Shown here: positions 4,614-6,202 of the stretch, in pieces
How the letters are laid out: each line of letters opens with the position of its first letter
How positions within the stretch are numbered: the stretch's first letter is position 1
Notes under the pieces: model-generated
The model's input: only the letters and a program-made list of their open reading frames with translations
The model's database searches: none
What the model was told of the DNA's origin: nothing
Translations under genes and position numbers: made by a program
Origin: Pseudaestuariivita sp.
GTDB taxonomy: Bacteria > Pseudomonadota > Alphaproteobacteria > Rhodobacterales > Rhodobacteraceae
Direction of reading: 5' to 3'
NCBI GenBank assembly: GCA_020629995.1
Contig: JAHDCH010000164.1
Coordinates: 1-6,202, forward strand
Length of the DNA stretch: 6,202 nucleotides

Positions 4614-5522
4614 ATGACAGGCACGGACGAGATCGAAGACAGCTCGGCCCCGCTGATCGAGCATCTGGCCGAGCTGCGCACCCGCCTGATCCGCTCGGTC
4701 GTGGCGTTGCTGATCGGGATCAGCATCTGCTTTATCCCGATCCAGGGCGAGTTCATCGCCGAGCATATCCTCAAGTTCCTTGTGGCCCCCATCGCCGATA
4801 CGCTGCGCGCGCTGGGCGATCCGAACCCAACGCTGCAGTTCACCGCGCCGCAGGAATACCTCTTTACGCTGTTCCGCATCTCGATGGTGTTCGGCTTTGC
4901 GCTGGCCTTCCCGGTAATCGCGCACCAGATGTGGCGCTTTGTGGCTCCGGGCCTCTACCGGTCTGAAAAGTCTGCGTTTTTGCCCTTCATCATCGCCTCG
5001 CCGGTGATGTTCCTTTTGGGCGCCAGCTTTGCGCATCTGGTGGTGACACCGCTGGCGATGAACTTCTTTCTGGGCTTTGCCGATGCGGCGTCGATCTTTG
5101 CCAGCATCCTTGGCGGCGGCCCCGATGTGCCCGCAGATGCCACAGTTGCTCCGGCTGGGGACGAGCTGCGCATCACGTTCTTCGGCAAGGTGAACGAAAG
5201 CCTCGGGATCACGCTGGTCTTCATCATGGCGTTCGGCCTCTGCTTCCAGCTGCCGGTCCTTCTGACCCTTATGGGCAAGGCGGGCCTTGTCAGCGCCGAG
5301 GGGCTGGGCAGCGTCCGCAAATACGCGATGGTCGCGATCCTTGTCCTTGCCGCGCTGGTCACGCCGCCCGATGTGGTGACGCAGCTGATCCTCTTCACTG
5401 TGGTCTATGGCCTTTACGAAGTGTCGATCTTCCTCGTGCGCCGGGTCGAGAAAAGCCGCGATCAGCGCCTGCGCGAAGACGGCCTGATGGATGACGAAGA
5501 CGAGGACGAAAGTGCCCACTGA
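4614..5522 (+). CDS. tatC: Twin-arginine translocase subunit TatC
   Basis: TatC is the polytopic receptor that binds twin-arginine signal peptides. It has 302 residues with six predicted membrane helices (about 27-43, 84-104, 122-150, 198-219, 237-251, 256-276). The cytoplasmic N-terminal signature HLAELRTRL (17-25) carries Glu20 and Arg22, equivalent to E. coli Glu15 and Arg17. YRSEK (115-119) gives Glu118, matching E. coli Glu103 of the signal-binding patch. TPPD (250-253) is also conserved. Gln212 occupies the position of the E. coli membrane Glu170, a substitution I believe is common. The protein is longer than the E. coli form mainly because the periplasmic loop between helices 3 and 4 (about 155-197) is extended, and because of an acidic tail (DDEDEDES). 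AAGGA (4598-4602), within the 3' end of tatB, is the likely ribosome site. The last 11 bases overlap the next gene. Confidence 0.96.
   Translation: MTGTDEIEDSSAPLIEHLAELRTRLIRSVVALLIGISICFIPIQGEFIAEHILKFLVAPIADTLRALGDPNPTLQFTAPQEYLFTLFRISMVFGFALAFPVIAHQMWRFVAPGLYRSEKSAFLPFIIASPVMFLLGASFAHLVVTPLAMNFFLGFADAASIFASILGGGPDVPADATVAPAGDELRITFFGKVNESLGITLVFIMAFGLCFQLPVLLTLMGKAGLVSAEGLGSVRKYAMVAILVLAALVTPPDVVTQLILFTVVYGLYEVSIFLVRRVEKSRDQRLREDGLMDDEDEDESAH
5502..5506 (+). promoter_or_regulatory. Ribosome binding site for the DUF815 gene, inside tatC
   Basis: GAGGA lies 5 bases before the GTG at 5512, within the codons for the acidic TatC tail. It supports this GTG as the start and implies translational coupling with tatC. 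The Asp/Glu-rich tail is encoded by GA-rich codons, so the match is partly compositional. Confidence 0.5.
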
Positions 5523-6202
5523 CGCGCAAGCGCTGACCCGGATCGCCGAGGCTCTGGAGCGGGTCAGCCCGCCGCCGGGCGCGGCCCCCGATTTCAGCGC
5601 GTCTGCCTATGTCTGGCACGTCTCGCCCGACCGGCTGGAACCTGTTCCTGCGGTCAACCGCGTGCCTTTGGATCTGCTGATCGGCATCGACCGTGCCCGC
5701 GACACGCTGATGCAGAACACGGCGCAATTCGCGCGCGGCCTGCCGGCCAACAACGCGCTCCTCTGGGGCGCGCGGGGCATGGGAAAATCGAGCCTTGTCA
5801 AAGCGGTACACGGTGCCTTGGAAGCGGATCATCCTGCGCTCAAGCTGGTCGAGCTGCAGCGTGAGGACCTGCCTTCGGTCGGCCGCCTGCTGAACATCCT
5901 GCGCGCCAGCGACCACCGCTTTGTACTCTACTGCGATGACCTCAGCTTCAGCCACGACGACCAGCACTACAAATCGCTGAAAGCGGTGCTCGATGGCGGG
6001 ATCGAAGGGCGGCCCGACAACGTCGTCTTCTACGCCACCTCCAACCGCCGCCACCTGATGCCCCGCGACATGATCGAAAACGAGCGTGGCTCGGCCATCA
6101 ACCCTTCCGAGGCGGTCGAGGAAAAGGTCTCGCTCTCCGATCGCTTTGGTCTCTGGCTCGGCTTCCACCCTTGCGATCAGGATGCCTACCTGTCGATGAT
6201 CC
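5512..6202 (+). CDS. DUF815-family P-loop ATPase, 3'-truncated
   Basis: This is a predicted AAA+-like P-loop ATPase of the DUF815 (COG2607) family, whose cellular role is not established. The frame is open from the GTG at 5512 to the window edge (230 codons plus one base), so the C-terminus is missing. Motifs seen: Walker A GARGMGKSS (86-94), a Walker B-like FVLYCDDLSF (137-146, with Asp142-Asp143), a sensor-1-like YATSNRRHLMPR (174-185), and SLSDRFGLWLGF (208-219). The first 80 residues include the family-typical LIGIDRARDTLMQNTAQFARGLPANNALLWG. The start overlaps tatC by 11 bases and has GAGGA 5 bases upstream. The arrangement suggests co-expression with tatABC, but a direct role in Tat export is not implied by the sequence. 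The complete family member would be somewhat longer than what is visible. Confidence 0.88.
   Translation, partial: MPTDAQALTRIAEALERVSPPPGAAPDFSASAYVWHVSPDRLEPVPAVNRVPLDLLIGIDRARDTLMQNTAQFARGLPANNALLWGARGMGKSSLVKAVHGALEADHPALKLVELQREDLPSVGRLLNILRASDHRFVLYCDDLSFSHDDQHYKSLKAVLDGGIEGRPDNVVFYATSNRRHLMPRDMIENERGSAINPSEAVEEKVSLSDRFGLWLGFHPCDQDAYLSMI

Noticed and set aside
4470..5519. A long minus-strand open frame opposite tatC, and a similar one at 5395-6168 opposite the DUF815 gene.
   Set aside because: Both are low-complexity, His/Arg/Glu-rich translations antisense to well-identified genes, with no motif or ribosome site.
1..6202. CRISPR arrays, insertion sequences, tRNA or rRNA genes, phage genes.
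   Set aside because: No spaced direct repeats, transposase motifs, terminal inverted repeats or RNA gene signatures were seen. Nearly all the DNA is occupied by identifiable chromosomal genes.

Overview
The window is high-GC DNA with densely packed genes. Its gene content and protein sequences are typical of an alphaproteobacterium, most likely a member of the Rhodobacterales (Roseobacter/Rhodobacteraceae type). That placement is inferred from the tatABC–DUF815 arrangement, the long TatC periplasmic loop and the protein sequences; no species is claimed. I see no mobile element, CRISPR array, tRNA or rRNA.

Left part (1-3049, all +): the 3' part of a short-chain dehydrogenase/reductase (SDR) gene, cut by the window edge. 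It belongs to a subgroup that lacks the classical Tyr-Lys catalytic pair. Four bases later comes a two-domain AlkC-type DNA alkylation repair glycosylase (HEAT-like repeats plus a C-terminal Ig-like domain). After a short gap with a strong hairpin comes a complete ABC transporter ATPase of the ferric-iron/spermidine/sulfate import type, with a C-terminal TOBE region but no permease or binding-protein gene in view.

Middle (3050-3910): a WYL-domain (YafY-like) transcriptional regulator on the minus strand. Its stop codon directly abuts the ABC gene's stop codon. Upstream of it is a divergent control region holding two tandem copies of TGACA-N6-TGTCA, arranged so that together they form one 34-bp nested dyad. 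A plausible promoter for the regulator lies within this array, which suggests autoregulation.

Right part (3911-6202, all +): a tatA-tatB-tatC operon for the twin-arginine translocase. TatA and TatB are single-helix membrane subunits and TatC is the polytopic receptor. The 3' end of tatC overlaps by 11 bases the start of a DUF815-family P-loop ATPase, which runs off the right edge. Tight spacing and good Shine-Dalgarno sequences indicate that these four genes are co-transcribed and translationally coupled.

Nothing here is clearly a new system. The items most worth a second look are the double operator, the SDR with a replaced catalytic dyad beside AlkC, the hairpins in the ABC-gene and tatA leaders, and the DUF815 ATPase coupled to tatC.
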